A stretch of DNA of 64,000 nucleotides, taken from assembly GCF_016428585.1 (NCBI RefSeq), contig NZ_JAELVR010000004.1, positions 124,001 through 188,000 of the forward strand, written 5' to 3'. The first letter of the stretch is position 1. Every line of letters starts with the position of its first letter. Shown one piece after another: positions 1 through 8,233 of the stretch. The notes under the pieces are model-generated. The model did not search any database, was not told where the DNA came from, and saw nothing but the letters and a program-made list of their open reading frames with translations. The DNA is from Sedimentitalea arenosa (GTDB lineage Bacteria; Pseudomonadota; Alphaproteobacteria; Rhodobacterales; Rhodobacteraceae). A program made the position numbers and the translations under genes.

Positions 1-1
1 G

Positions 2-583
2 GTCTACGGGCAGGAAAGCCTGGCCTCGACCAAACCGATCGCGGGCATCGCCGACCTCAAGGACTGGAAATTCCGCTCGCCTCCGGGGATGGAGACCAAG
101 ATCTTCGAGAAACTGGGCGCCAAGCCGATCGTGATGGATTTCACCGAGATCTTCACCGCGCTGGAAACCGGGATCATTGATGGCGCGGACGCCTCGGGCC
201 TGGCGAATAACGTGGGTCTCGGTCTCTACGACCTCGGCAAGTTCACCAACTACCCGGGCTTCCACTCGATGCCCTCCGATCACCTGGCCTGCAACAAGGC
301 CAAGTGGGACGCGATGCCCGAACATCATCGCCGCATCATGTCGGTCGCAATGGAATCGCTCGCCCTGCGCACCGCGCTGACCTTCGAGAAGAAGAACGCC
401 GAAGCCGCCGCGCAACTGCGCGAGCAGGGGGTGACCCTGTCCGAATGGTCGCCTGAAGACCTGCAGGCCTTCCGCAATGCCGCGCAGTCGACCTGGCCCG
501 AATTCGCGACCACGCCCGAGGCGCAAGCCCTGGTCGAGGCGCATCTCTCCTATCTCGATCAACTGGGTCTCGTGTCAAAGTAA
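2..583 (+). CDS. dctP: TRAP transporter substrate-binding protein (DctP family), 5' truncated
   Basis: C-terminal part of a periplasmic solute receptor of the tripartite TRAP family; the reading frame is open from base 2, so the signal peptide and first lobe lie outside the window. The visible part has the DctP pattern: a loop resembling LGA-P-V/I followed by F-TALETG-IDGAD, the region that in this family holds the substrate-contacting and lobe-closing residues. It is followed by the small and large TRAP permease genes in the usual P-Q-M order. The ligand cannot be read from sequence; the family binds mainly organic acids and sugar acids, and the downstream dehydratase fits that. Confidence 0.9.
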   Translation, partial: VYGQESLASTKPIAGIADLKDWKFRSPPGMETKIFEKLGAKPIVMDFTEIFTALETGIIDGADASGLANNVGLGLYDLGKFTNYPGFHSMPSDHLACNKAKWDAMPEHHRRIMSVAMESLALRTALTFEKKNAEAAAQLREQGVTLSEWSPEDLQAFRNAAQSTWPEFATTPEAQALVEAHLSYLDQLGLVSK

Positions 584-596
584 CGACGCGCCCGAT

Positions 597-630
597 GGGC
601 GGCCGTTGCATCGGCCGCCCGTTTCGTTTC
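597..630 (+). terminator. GC-rich hairpin with T-rich tail between dctP and dctQ
   Basis: Perfect 8-bp inverted repeat GGGCGGCC (597-604) / GGCCGCCC (613-620) around an 8-nt loop, followed by GTTTCGTTTC. It lies in the 68-nt gap between the receptor and permease genes. Such a hairpin would let most transcripts stop, or be protected at the 3' end, after dctP, giving more receptor than permease. Role inferred from position and shape. Confidence 0.6.
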
Positions 631-651
631 ACCTGACAGCACGAGGGCACC

Positions 652-1230
652 ATGGTCGAACATGAGCGCACCGGATGGGTCGACGCGATTACCTGGCGAT
701 TCAGCCGGGCGGCGATGATCCTGCCGGCCATAATCGTTGCGATCATGTTCTACGAAGTGATCATGCGCTACGTGTTCGAAAAGCCGACGCTGTGGGTGAA
801 CGAGGCGTCGCTCTGGCTGGGCGGAATGATCTATTTGTTCTCCGGCCTCTACGCCATGCAGCAGCGCAGCCATATCCGGATCTTCATCCTTTACGATGCG
901 GTTCCGCGACCCTGGCGCAAGCTGTTCGACGTGCTGTCGACGCTGGCGATCATCATCTTCTGCGTCGCGGTCATCTGGGGCGGGTTCGGCGAGGCTTATG
1001 CCAAGTTCATGCGCTGGGAGCGGTTTGGAACCGCGTGGGATCCACCGATTCCCGCGACGATGAAACCGCTGATCCTGATCACTCTCACATGGGTCACGAT
1101 CCAGGCCGTCTCCAATCTCTACCACGATTGGGACAAGGACCCGGAATCGCACGATGTGACCGACGACATCGACATCGCAATCGAAGAAGTGAAACGCGCA
1201 CAGGCCAAGGTCGAGAAAGACCAGGCCTGA
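652..1230 (+). CDS. dctQ: TRAP transporter small permease (DctQ family)
   Basis: 192-residue inner-membrane protein with four predicted hydrophobic segments, the normal size and topology for the small TRAP subunit. The family signature around the second segment is visible (MRYVFEKPTLWVNEASLW, then a GG-IY-F-G-Y segment). DctQ pairs with DctM to form the sodium-driven transporter fed by DctP. The charged C-terminal tail after residue 160 is cytoplasmic by the usual topology. ATG start preceded by a GAGGG ribosome-binding site; the next gene begins 18 nt after the stop. Confidence 0.93.
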   Translation: MVEHERTGWVDAITWRFSRAAMILPAIIVAIMFYEVIMRYVFEKPTLWVNEASLWLGGMIYLFSGLYAMQQRSHIRIFILYDAVPRPWRKLFDVLSTLAIIIFCVAVIWGGFGEAYAKFMRWERFGTAWDPPIPATMKPLILITLTWVTIQAVSNLYHDWDKDPESHDVTDDIDIAIEEVKRAQAKVEKDQA

Positions 1231-1248
1231 CGCCGCCGGGAGCCCGTC

Positions 1249-2832
1249 ATGGATATCGGAACGATCTCGCTGGTTCTCCTGATCGGCATGCTCGCCCTGC
1301 TGGCGATCGGGATGCCGCTCGGCTTCGCCTCGGGTTTCCTGGCCGTTGTGGTCATGGTGATGAAGTTCGGCCCCGATCTGCTGTTCAGCAACTTCGGGAC
1401 CGGTCCGCTGAACATTCTGGCGCAACGGATGTACGGGCTGACCACCGACTACGTGCTGATCTCGGTGCCGCTCTTCATCCTGATGGCGACGTTGCTCGAA
1501 CGCTCCGGCATCGCGCGCGACATGTACTCCTCGCTCTCGGTCTGGCTGAACCGCACCCGCGGCGGCATCGCGCTGGTCACGTCGCTGATGGCGGTGGTCA
1601 TGGCGGCGATGTCGGGCATCATAGGGGGAGAGGTCGTGCTGCTGGGCCTGATCGCGCTGCCGCAGATGCTGCGGCTGGGCTATGATCAGAACCTCGCCAT
1701 CGGCACGATCTGCGCCAGCGGATCGCTCGGCACGATGATCCCGCCCTCGATCGTGCTGATCTTCTACGGACTGATCACCGAAACCTCGATCCACGCACTG
1801 TTCAAGGCGGCGTTCGTCCCGGGCTTCATCCTCGCGGCGTGCTACATGATCTACATCATCGTTCGCACCCGGATCAATCCGGACCTCGCCCCCTTGCCCG
1901 AGCCGGGGCCGAACGACATGACCGGCCCGCAGAAACGTGTTTATGGCAGCGCGCTGCTGTCGATGATCGCCATTCTCGTGCTCAGCGTGACGCTGGTGCG
2001 CTCGGGCTTCCTGATCGCGATGGACCGGGTGGACGAACAGACGTCGATCCTGTCCTCGACGCAGATGATCACCCGGGGTCTGATCGTGGCGGCGCTGTTG
2101 GCCTACCTGATGATCGTCGTCAAACCGGCGCGGGTTGTGGCAGCGTGGCATGTGGGCAAGGGCCTCCTCGCGCCGATGCTGGTGGTCGGCGTCGTGCTGG
2201 GCTCGATTTATGGCGGCATAACAGGCATCACCGAGGCGGCGGGCATGGGAACCGTGGCGGTTCTCGTCCTCATCATCTTGCGCGGGGAATTCTCGTTCAC
2301 GCTGGTGCGCGAGGCGTTGATGCGCACCTTCAAGTCGACCGGCACGATCATCTGGGTCACCTTCGGCGCGACCGCGCTTGCGGGCGCCTATACGATCGCG
2401 GGCGGGCCGACCTATGTCGCCAACCTGATCGTCGGATACGAGTTGCCGACGCTGGGCGTGCTGGCCGTGATGATGATCATCTTCCTGTTTCTCGGCGCGT
2501 TCATGGATTGGGTCGGGATCGTGCTGCTGGTCATGCCGGTCTTTCTGCCCATCGTGCTGAAACTGCCGATCGACGAGATCGGCGTCTTCGCACCGCTGGT
2601 CGCGGATCCTCGTTTCCTCTCGGTCTGGTTCGGCATCCTCTTCTGCGTGAACATGCAGGTGTCCTTCCTGTCCCCGCCCTTCGGGCCGGCGGCCTTCTAC
2701 CTGAAATCCGTAGCGCCGCCGCACATTTCGCTGCCGGATATTTTCCGCGGATTCCTGCCTTTCATCGCGATCCAGCTGTTCGTTCTGATGCTGATCCTGT
2801 TCTTCCCGGAACTGACGATGTTCTTCAGATGA
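1249..2832 (+). CDS. dctM: TRAP transporter large permease (DctM family)
   Basis: 527-residue polytopic membrane protein, the catalytic transport subunit of the TRAP system. It opens with the typical hydrophobic helix followed by IGMPLGFASG and contains the family's SG-S-A motif region (MSGIIGGEVVLLG), the GTMIPPSI hairpin and a C-terminal MQVSFLSPPFGPAAF segment. It is about 100 residues longer than the common 425-residue DctM. The extra length lies in the middle (about residues 225-290) and adds a loop and hydrophobic segments, as in the long DctM subtype. ATG start, 18 nt after dctQ. Substrate unknown. Confidence 0.95.
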   Translation: MDIGTISLVLLIGMLALLAIGMPLGFASGFLAVVVMVMKFGPDLLFSNFGTGPLNILAQRMYGLTTDYVLISVPLFILMATLLERSGIARDMYSSLSVWLNRTRGGIALVTSLMAVVMAAMSGIIGGEVVLLGLIALPQMLRLGYDQNLAIGTICASGSLGTMIPPSIVLIFYGLITETSIHALFKAAFVPGFILAACYMIYIIVRTRINPDLAPLPEPGPNDMTGPQKRVYGSALLSMIAILVLSVTLVRSGFLIAMDRVDEQTSILSSTQMITRGLIVAALLAYLMIVVKPARVVAAWHVGKGLLAPMLVVGVVLGSIYGGITGITEAAGMGTVAVLVLIILRGEFSFTLVREALMRTFKSTGTIIWVTFGATALAGAYTIAGGPTYVANLIVGYELPTLGVLAVMMIIFLFLGAFMDWVGIVLLVMPVFLPIVLKLPIDEIGVFAPLVADPRFLSVWFGILFCVNMQVSFLSPPFGPAAFYLKSVAPPHISLPDIFRGFLPFIAIQLFVLMLILFFPELTMFFR

Positions 2833-2853
2833 CTCAATACCCGGTGACATTCC

Positions 2854-3798
2854 GTGTTGACGCCTGACCAGATCGCCCGATTTCGCCGCGACGGCTATCT
2901 GGTCGTCGAGAACATTCTGGACCAGGCGCGCGTGCTCGACCCGGTACGCGCGGAATACGCCGTGCTGATGGACGATCTTTACGAAGGTTGGCTTGCCAAG
3001 GGGCGGGTGCCCGACGACGTGGCAGGGTTCGAGGCCCGTCTTCTAGCGGCTTACGCGGCCGGCTGCGACTGGTTCCAGCCGATGGACATTTCGCTGCCGG
3101 GCGATCGCATCACGATGGACACGCCGATGCATTTCGGTCCGGCGGTGTTTGACATGGTGACCGATGGCCGCTTGCTCGACCTCGTCGAGACGCTCATCGG
3201 ACCCGAGATCACCTCGACCCCGATCCAGCATGTGCGCATCAAGCCGCCCGCCAAACAGCTGGCACCGGGCGAAGCCCGTGCGCATGTCGGCGGCACCGAT
3301 TGGCACCAGGACCGCGCCGTGGCGCTTGAGGAAGCCGACCAAACCGAGATGGTCACCGTCTGGATCGCCGTCACGGACGCGACGGTCGAGAACGGCTGCC
3401 TTCAGGTCATTCCGCACAGGCACGACCGGATGCTTCCACACTGCCCGAAGACGCAGACCGCCATTGCCGACGGACATGTGGACGAACGTCACGCGGTGCC
3501 GCTGCCGGTGCGGTCGGGCGGTGTCGTGATCCTCGATCCGCTGGTGCCGCACGCCTCGCTGCCCAACCTTTCGGACGGATTGCGCTGGTCCTTCGATCTG
3601 CGCTTCAACAGGACAGGGCAGCCCACCGGCCGCGCACATTTCCCCGAATTCGTCGCCCGCTCGCCCCGCGCGCCGGAAACGGTGTTGACGGACTGGCGCG
3701 CATGGCGCGATCTCTGGCGCGAGGCAAGGGCGCGGCTGTCCGTGCAGCCTCATATCGACATTCACCGCTGGCGGTCGGATTCACCGTCGTGCGCGTAA
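2854..3798 (+). CDS. Phytanoyl-CoA dioxygenase (PhyH) family Fe(II)/2-oxoglutarate oxygenase
   Basis: 314-residue cytosolic enzyme of the PhyH superfamily, which hydroxylates or cleaves substrates using Fe(II), O2 and 2-oxoglutarate. The facial triad is visible: H151-x-D153 in DWHQDR and a distal H233 in VPHASLPN, with arginines (R244, R250) placed to bind the co-substrate carboxylate. The N-terminus has the family opening (QIARFRRDGYLVVEN). The start is GTG at 2854, 21 nt after dctM. Embedded between a TRAP transporter and a UxaA-type dehydratase, it probably acts on the imported compound or a derivative rather than on phytanoyl-CoA. That role is inference. Confidence 0.85.
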   Translation: MLTPDQIARFRRDGYLVVENILDQARVLDPVRAEYAVLMDDLYEGWLAKGRVPDDVAGFEARLLAAYAAGCDWFQPMDISLPGDRITMDTPMHFGPAVFDMVTDGRLLDLVETLIGPEITSTPIQHVRIKPPAKQLAPGEARAHVGGTDWHQDRAVALEEADQTEMVTVWIAVTDATVENGCLQVIPHRHDRMLPHCPKTQTAIADGHVDERHAVPLPVRSGGVVILDPLVPHASLPNLSDGLRWSFDLRFNRTGQPTGRAHFPEFVARSPRAPETVLTDWRAWRDLWREARARLSVQPHIDIHRWRSDSPSCA

Positions 3799-3813
3799 CC
3801 CGACGAGGACAAG

Positions 3814-5325
3814 ATGCAAAAGGCGATCCGACTGGACCCGGACGACAACGTGGTGACGGCGACCCGGGCGCTCGAGGCTGGAACCGATGTGGACGGCATT
3901 GCAACTTGCAGCCTGATCCCCTCGGGCCACAAGATCGCGACCCGCGCCATCGCCAAGGGCGAACAGGTGCGCAAATACGCCCAGTTCATCGGACTGGCGT
4001 CGCAGGACATCGTGCCGGGAGAGCATGTGCACACCCACAACGTGGATTTCAGCGCGACCGATGCGGATTATGAATATGGCACCGACATGCGTCCGGTTCC
4101 TCCGGTCGCCGATGCGGACCGGGACAGCTTCATGGGCTATCGCCGCGTGACGGGACGGGTCGGCACGCGCAACTACATCGCCGTCGTCACTTCTGTGAAT
4201 TGCTCGGCCACTGCCGCACGTCGTATCGCCGATGCGTTCGGCCGCGAGGAACTGGCCGCCTATCCCAATGTCGACGGGGTGGTCGCTTTCGTGCACGGCA
4301 CCGGCTGCGGCATGGCCGGAGATGGCGAGGGGTTCGAGGCGCTGCAACGGGTCATGTGGGGCTATGCGCGCCACCCCAACCATGCCGGTGTCCTGATGGT
4401 CGGCCTGGGCTGCGAGATGAACCAGATCGACTGGCTGCTCGAGGCTTACGGTCTGAAACAGGGACCATTGTTCCAGACCATGAACATCCAGTCCGTCGCC
4501 GGATTGCGGCGCACGGTCGAACTGGGGATTGAAAAGGTCCGTGCGATGCTGCCGCTTGCCAACGAGGCGCGGCGCGAACCCTGTCCGGCGTCCGACCTGA
4601 TGGTGGCGTTGCAATGTGGCGGCTCGGATGCGTGGTCGGGCATCACGGCCAACCCGGCGCTGGGATACGCTTGCGACCTATTGGCCGCCCAAGGCGGCAC
4701 CGGTGTTCTGGCCGAGACGCCCGAGATCTATGGTGCAGAGCACCTCCTGACCCGGCGCGCGGTCGATCGCGCCACGGGAGAGAAGCTGGTCGGGCTGATC
4801 CGCTGGTGGCAGGATTACACCGCGCGCAACAAGGGCAGCATGGACAACAACCCCAGCCCCGGCAACAAGAAGGGTGGCTTGACCACGATCCTCGAGAAAT
4901 CGCTTGGCGCTGCGGCCAAGGGCGGTACCAGTCCCTTGACCGGCGTCTACAAGTATGCCGAGCCGGTCACGGCGCGCGGCTTCACCTTCATGGACAGTCC
5001 CGGATACGATCCGGCCAGCGTCACCGGGCAGATCGCGGGCGGTTGCAACCTCGTCGTGTTCACGACCGGGCGCGGCTCGGCCTTTGGCTCCAAGCCTGCG
5101 CCGACGATCAAGGTGGCCACCAACACCGAGATGTTCACCCGCATGACCGAAGACATGGACATCAACGCGGGCGACATCCTGACGGGCGACTCGACGGTCG
5201 AAGCCAAGGGTCGCGAGATCTACGAGATGATCCTGCGGGTCGCCTCCGGAGAGGCGTCGAAATCCGAAGCGCAGGGTCTTGGCGACTATGAGTTCGTGCC
5301 CTGGCAGATCGGGGCGGTAATGTAA
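3814..5325 (+). CDS. UxaA/GarD family dehydratase (altronate/galactarate dehydratase-like)
   Basis: 503-residue protein of the UxaA family, Fe-dependent enzymes that dehydrate aldonates and aldarates. An N-terminal SAF domain (residues 1 to about 90, with GHK-A--AI-KGE and GEHVHTHN) is fused to the large catalytic domain. Strong family blocks are CPASDLMVALQCGGSDAWSG, the NPSPGNKKGG loop, FTTGRGS and DINAGDI. By recall it resembles galactarate dehydratase GarD at least as much as altronate dehydratase UxaA. The same fold in split form is the SuyA/SuyB 3-sulfolactate sulfo-lyase, so the exact substrate is open. It starts 15 nt after the dioxygenase gene. Confidence 0.85.
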   Translation: MQKAIRLDPDDNVVTATRALEAGTDVDGIATCSLIPSGHKIATRAIAKGEQVRKYAQFIGLASQDIVPGEHVHTHNVDFSATDADYEYGTDMRPVPPVADADRDSFMGYRRVTGRVGTRNYIAVVTSVNCSATAARRIADAFGREELAAYPNVDGVVAFVHGTGCGMAGDGEGFEALQRVMWGYARHPNHAGVLMVGLGCEMNQIDWLLEAYGLKQGPLFQTMNIQSVAGLRRTVELGIEKVRAMLPLANEARREPCPASDLMVALQCGGSDAWSGITANPALGYACDLLAAQGGTGVLAETPEIYGAEHLLTRRAVDRATGEKLVGLIRWWQDYTARNKGSMDNNPSPGNKKGGLTTILEKSLGAAAKGGTSPLTGVYKYAEPVTARGFTFMDSPGYDPASVTGQIAGGCNLVVFTTGRGSAFGSKPAPTIKVATNTEMFTRMTEDMDINAGDILTGDSTVEAKGREIYEMILRVASGEASKSEAQGLGDYEFVPWQIGAVM

Positions 5326-5488
5326 CGGGCTTGCCGGGGCCGGCCTGATCGCATGCAGGTGCGCCGCGTTTCTCGAACATCCCGTGCCGCTGCTGGTCGG
5401 ACCAGTGCCGCGGTGGCGAAGCACCATGCAGGACGCACCGCGGCGAATGGACAAACTCTGGACGCAAAACAGAAAGGGAGAATGAAAG

Positions 5489-6376
5489 ATGAGCAAACCA
5501 CGTATCGGGTTTATCGGGCTGGGTCTGATGGGAGCGGCGATGGTCGGGAGGCTGCAATCGCTTGGCTATGATCTGACCGTTCTGGGCAACGTGACCCGCC
5601 ACCGGATCGACGCCGCCGTGGCCGCCGGTGCGACCGAGGCGGCCAATCCGCGCGAGCTCGCCGCGGCATCGGACATCGTCATGCTGTGCATGGACACGTC
5701 GGACTCCGTCGAGGCGCGGATGCGGGGCGATGACGGCGTGATCACCGGGCTGACGGCCGGGACCATCGTCATCGACTTCGGCACCTCTCTGCCCGGATCG
5801 ACCAAGGCGCTGGGAGACGAGGTCGCCGCGGCCGGTGCGGTCTATCTCGACGCACCGCTCGGACGCACGCCCTCGCACGCGGTCGACGGGATGCTCAACA
5901 TCATGTGCTCGGGCGACAAGACGGCCTTCGACACCGTCGAACCGGTGCTTCAGGATCTCGGCGAGAACGTCTTTCACCTCGGCGCGCTGGGGAACGGGCA
6001 TACGATCAAGCTGATCAACAATTTCTTCGCGATGACCACCGCCAACGCCATGGCGGAGGCGTTCGCGATGGCCGACCGCGCCGGAGTGTCGCGTGAGCAG
6101 CTTTACAACGTGATGTCCGCGGGGCCGCTGAAATCTGGCATGATGGATTTCATCAAGGCCTATGGCGTCGATGGCGATCCCAATATGCTGGCCTTCTCGG
6201 TCCGGAACGCAGCCAAGGATGTGGGCTATTACGGCACGATGGCCAAGGATCTTGGCGCGGCCACGATCATGTCGAACTGCGCCCGCGAGGCGCTGGGGAC
6301 GGCGATCGAGGAGGGCATGGGAGACGCCATGGTGCCCGAAATGGTCGACTTCTTTGTCAAGCGCTTCGACAAATAG
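5489..6376 (+). CDS. NAD(P)-dependent beta-hydroxyacid dehydrogenase with G-R-T substrate motif
   Basis: 295-residue cytosolic dehydrogenase of the 3-hydroxyisobutyrate dehydrogenase family. The Rossmann nucleotide motif GFIGLGLMG is at residues 7-15, and the catalytic lysine is K174 in GNGHTIKLINNFF. The usual substrate-binding motif DAPVSGG is replaced by DAPLGRTP (121-128), the variant I associate with 3-sulfolactaldehyde reductase YihU rather than with tartronate-semialdehyde or hydroxyisobutyrate enzymes. A 163-nt gap with an AAAGGGAG ribosome-binding site separates it from the dehydratase gene, so it may have its own promoter. It most likely reduces a small acidic aldehyde made by this cluster. 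Confidence 0.88.
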   Translation: MSKPRIGFIGLGLMGAAMVGRLQSLGYDLTVLGNVTRHRIDAAVAAGATEAANPRELAAASDIVMLCMDTSDSVEARMRGDDGVITGLTAGTIVIDFGTSLPGSTKALGDEVAAAGAVYLDAPLGRTPSHAVDGMLNIMCSGDKTAFDTVEPVLQDLGENVFHLGALGNGHTIKLINNFFAMTTANAMAEAFAMADRAGVSREQLYNVMSAGPLKSGMMDFIKAYGVDGDPNMLAFSVRNAAKDVGYYGTMAKDLGAATIMSNCAREALGTAIEEGMGDAMVPEMVDFFVKRFDK

Positions 6377-6379
6377 GCC

Positions 6380-7279
6380 ATGGCCGGCCTGACCGCCCAG
6401 GTTCGGCAGGATCGCGCCCAGCTCGGCATTGCGATGATGCTGGGCGCGTACATGCTGTTCGCGGCGGTCGATACCTCGGTGAAATGGCTGGTTCTGGCAG
6501 GATTCCACGCCTTCCAACTCGCCTTCATGCGCTATCTCGGGCATTTCCTGATATCGCTCGTGCAGATCGGACGGGGCGGGGTCACTTTCGCCCGGTTCGG
6601 ATCGGGCCACGTCGGTCTGGTCCTGCTGCGGGCAAGCTTCCTCGTGGCCTCGACCGTGTTGAACTTCATTGCACTGAACTACCTGACGCTCACGGTCACC
6701 TCGGCGATCATGTTTTCGGCACCGATCATCCTCTGCGCCCTGTCTGTTCCGCTTTTGGGCGAGCGGGTCGGCCCTTGGCGCTGGTTCGCGATCTTCCTCG
6801 GCTTCGCGGGGGTCCTCGTGATCATCCGCCCGTTTGATGAAACCTTTCACTGGGCGGCGTTGCTGTCGGTCGGAAACGCCTTCTCGATGGCTTTCTACTC
6901 GGTTCTGACCCGGCGTCTCGCGGGCCTGATCGCGGCGGAGACGATGCAGCTTTATGCCGGGGCGCTCGGAACGGTCGTGCTGTTTCCGCTGGCCGTGATG
7001 ACGTGGCAAACGCCCGATACCGGGCTCGACTGGGCGCTGATGCTGGGGCTCGGGCTCTGGGGCTGGGCCGGGCACGAGTTGCTGACCCGCGCGCATGGCT
7101 TCGCGCCGGCGAACACGTTGATGCCCTATACCTATTCCTTCATGATCTATCTGACGATCACCAGCTATGTGGTTTTCGGCAACGTGCCGGACATCTACAC
7201 CCTGATCGGCGCTGCCATCGTGGTCTTTTCGGGGCTGCTGATCTGGCAGCGCGAGCGGGCGCTCGGATTGCGCAGATGA
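6380..7279 (+). CDS. DMT superfamily transporter (EamA domain)
   Basis: 299-residue inner-membrane protein with about ten hydrophobic helices in two EamA repeats, the normal size and shape for a drug/metabolite transporter. The first repeat contains FMRYLGHF and LNFIALNYLTLTVTSAI; the second contains LTRAHGFAPANTLMPYTYSFM. It begins 3 nt after the dehydrogenase stop, so the two are almost certainly co-transcribed, suggesting export or import of a product of this pathway. The family does not allow the substrate to be predicted. Confidence 0.88.
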   Translation: MAGLTAQVRQDRAQLGIAMMLGAYMLFAAVDTSVKWLVLAGFHAFQLAFMRYLGHFLISLVQIGRGGVTFARFGSGHVGLVLLRASFLVASTVLNFIALNYLTLTVTSAIMFSAPIILCALSVPLLGERVGPWRWFAIFLGFAGVLVIIRPFDETFHWAALLSVGNAFSMAFYSVLTRRLAGLIAAETMQLYAGALGTVVLFPLAVMTWQTPDTGLDWALMLGLGLWGWAGHELLTRAHGFAPANTLMPYTYSFMIYLTITSYVVFGNVPDIYTLIGAAIVVFSGLLIWQRERALGLRR

Positions 7280-7410
7280 ATGCTCCAATCGATGCGCCGG
7301 ACGGAAAGGTGTGACTCTGCCGCTCGTTTCAGGCAGCCTGTGCCCATGACGCGCGACTTCCTGCACTCCGATCCGGCCAAGATAGGTCCAGCGTTGCGTG
7401 GAGTCCGGTC

Positions 7411-8007
7411 ATGCTGACTTTCGCTGCGGCCGTGTTCTTTCTCATCATCACGCCGGGGCCGGGCGTTCTCTCGACCGCCGGCGTCGGCTCCGGCTTCGGC
7501 GCGGCGGCGGGAACCCGCTATGTTGGCGGCCTGTTCATCGGCACCAATCTCGTCGCGCTGGCGGTGGTCAGCGGGCTTGCCGCCCTCCTTCTCGCGGACA
7601 CGCGGCTGCGGACCGCGCTGTTCGTGCTGTCGGTCGCCTACCTGTTCTATCTGGCGACGCGGATCGCCTTTGCCGGCTCGAACCTGGCCTTCATCGAACG
7701 GCAGCGACCGCCCGGAGTTCTGGGCGGCATCGCGCTTCAGGCCATCAATCCCAAGGCCTATGCGGTGAACACGACGCTGTTTACCGGCTTTTCCTTCTTG
7801 CCGCAGAGCCTGCTGGCCGAAACCGCGCTCAAGTTCGTGATCATCAACGCGATCTGGGTGCCGATCCACTTTCTCTGGCTCTGGGCGGGGATCCGTCTGG
7901 GACAGCTCGACCTTCCGCGCCGGATGCACATGGCGATCAACGGCGCGATGGCGGTGTCGATGCTGCTGGTCGTCGGGCTCGCAGTGGCGGCGCAGGTTTG
8001 GGGGTGA
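7411..8007 (+). CDS. LysE family translocator
   Basis: 198-residue membrane protein with about six hydrophobic segments. It has the LysE/RhtB opening (FFLIITPGPGVLSTAGVG, with the conserved PGP) and the AINPKAYAVNTTLF block near residue 115. The family exports amino acids or similar small solutes. It is 131 nt downstream of the EamA gene and may be a separate unit; the next genes are the PDH operon after a 226-nt regulatory gap. Confidence 0.88.
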   Translation: MLTFAAAVFFLIITPGPGVLSTAGVGSGFGAAAGTRYVGGLFIGTNLVALAVVSGLAALLLADTRLRTALFVLSVAYLFYLATRIAFAGSNLAFIERQRPPGVLGGIALQAINPKAYAVNTTLFTGFSFLPQSLLAETALKFVIINAIWVPIHFLWLWAGIRLGQLDLPRRMHMAINGAMAVSMLLVVGLAVAAQVWG

Positions 8008-8027
8008 TCCCGCATGGCCTCAAAAAG

Positions 8028-8041
8028 GTTCAAGGCTAAAC
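8028..8041 (+). promoter_or_regulatory. Operator-like half-palindrome, upstream copy, in front of aceE
   Basis: GTTCAAGGCTAAAC followed by AAAAAG. It matches the second copy at 8176-8189 in 12 of 14 positions and is followed by the same AAA run. With that copy it forms a pair of sites 148 bp apart in the 226-nt gap before aceE. It could be the distal site of a looping repressor. Low certainty, as no factor is encoded nearby. Confidence 0.35.
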
Positions 8042-8175
8042 AAAAAGACATGCATTCTGCAGGGGGGAGCTATGCAACAGACAGTCTACGCAACGTCACC
8101 TTGGCATGTTAGGGCGTGCGCGAGGGAGCGGACCATGATGCGACAGTGCGAGTTTGCCCTGTGGAACTTTTGATA

Positions 8176-8189
8176 GTTCAACGTTAAAC
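8176..8189 (+). promoter_or_regulatory. Operator-like palindrome GTTCAACGTTAAAC before aceE
   Basis: Near-perfect inverted repeat centred on AACGTT, 45 nt upstream of the aceE start. A palindrome with a central CpG is typical of LacI-family operators, and LacI-type regulators of central carbon metabolism exist in Rhodobacterales (CceR of Rhodobacter sphaeroides). The link to a particular regulator is inference. Confidence 0.4.
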
Positions 8190-8233
8190 AAATTCAAAAC
8201 GCTCTGCTGTGAGGCGAGGGAGAGGAACACAAA

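Noticed and set aside
559-2850. Long open frame (763 codons) on the - strand opposite the TRAP genes
   Set aside because: It is antisense to well-supported genes, its translation is Arg/His/Gln-rich low-complexity text, and it has no recognisable domain. High GC makes such shadows common.
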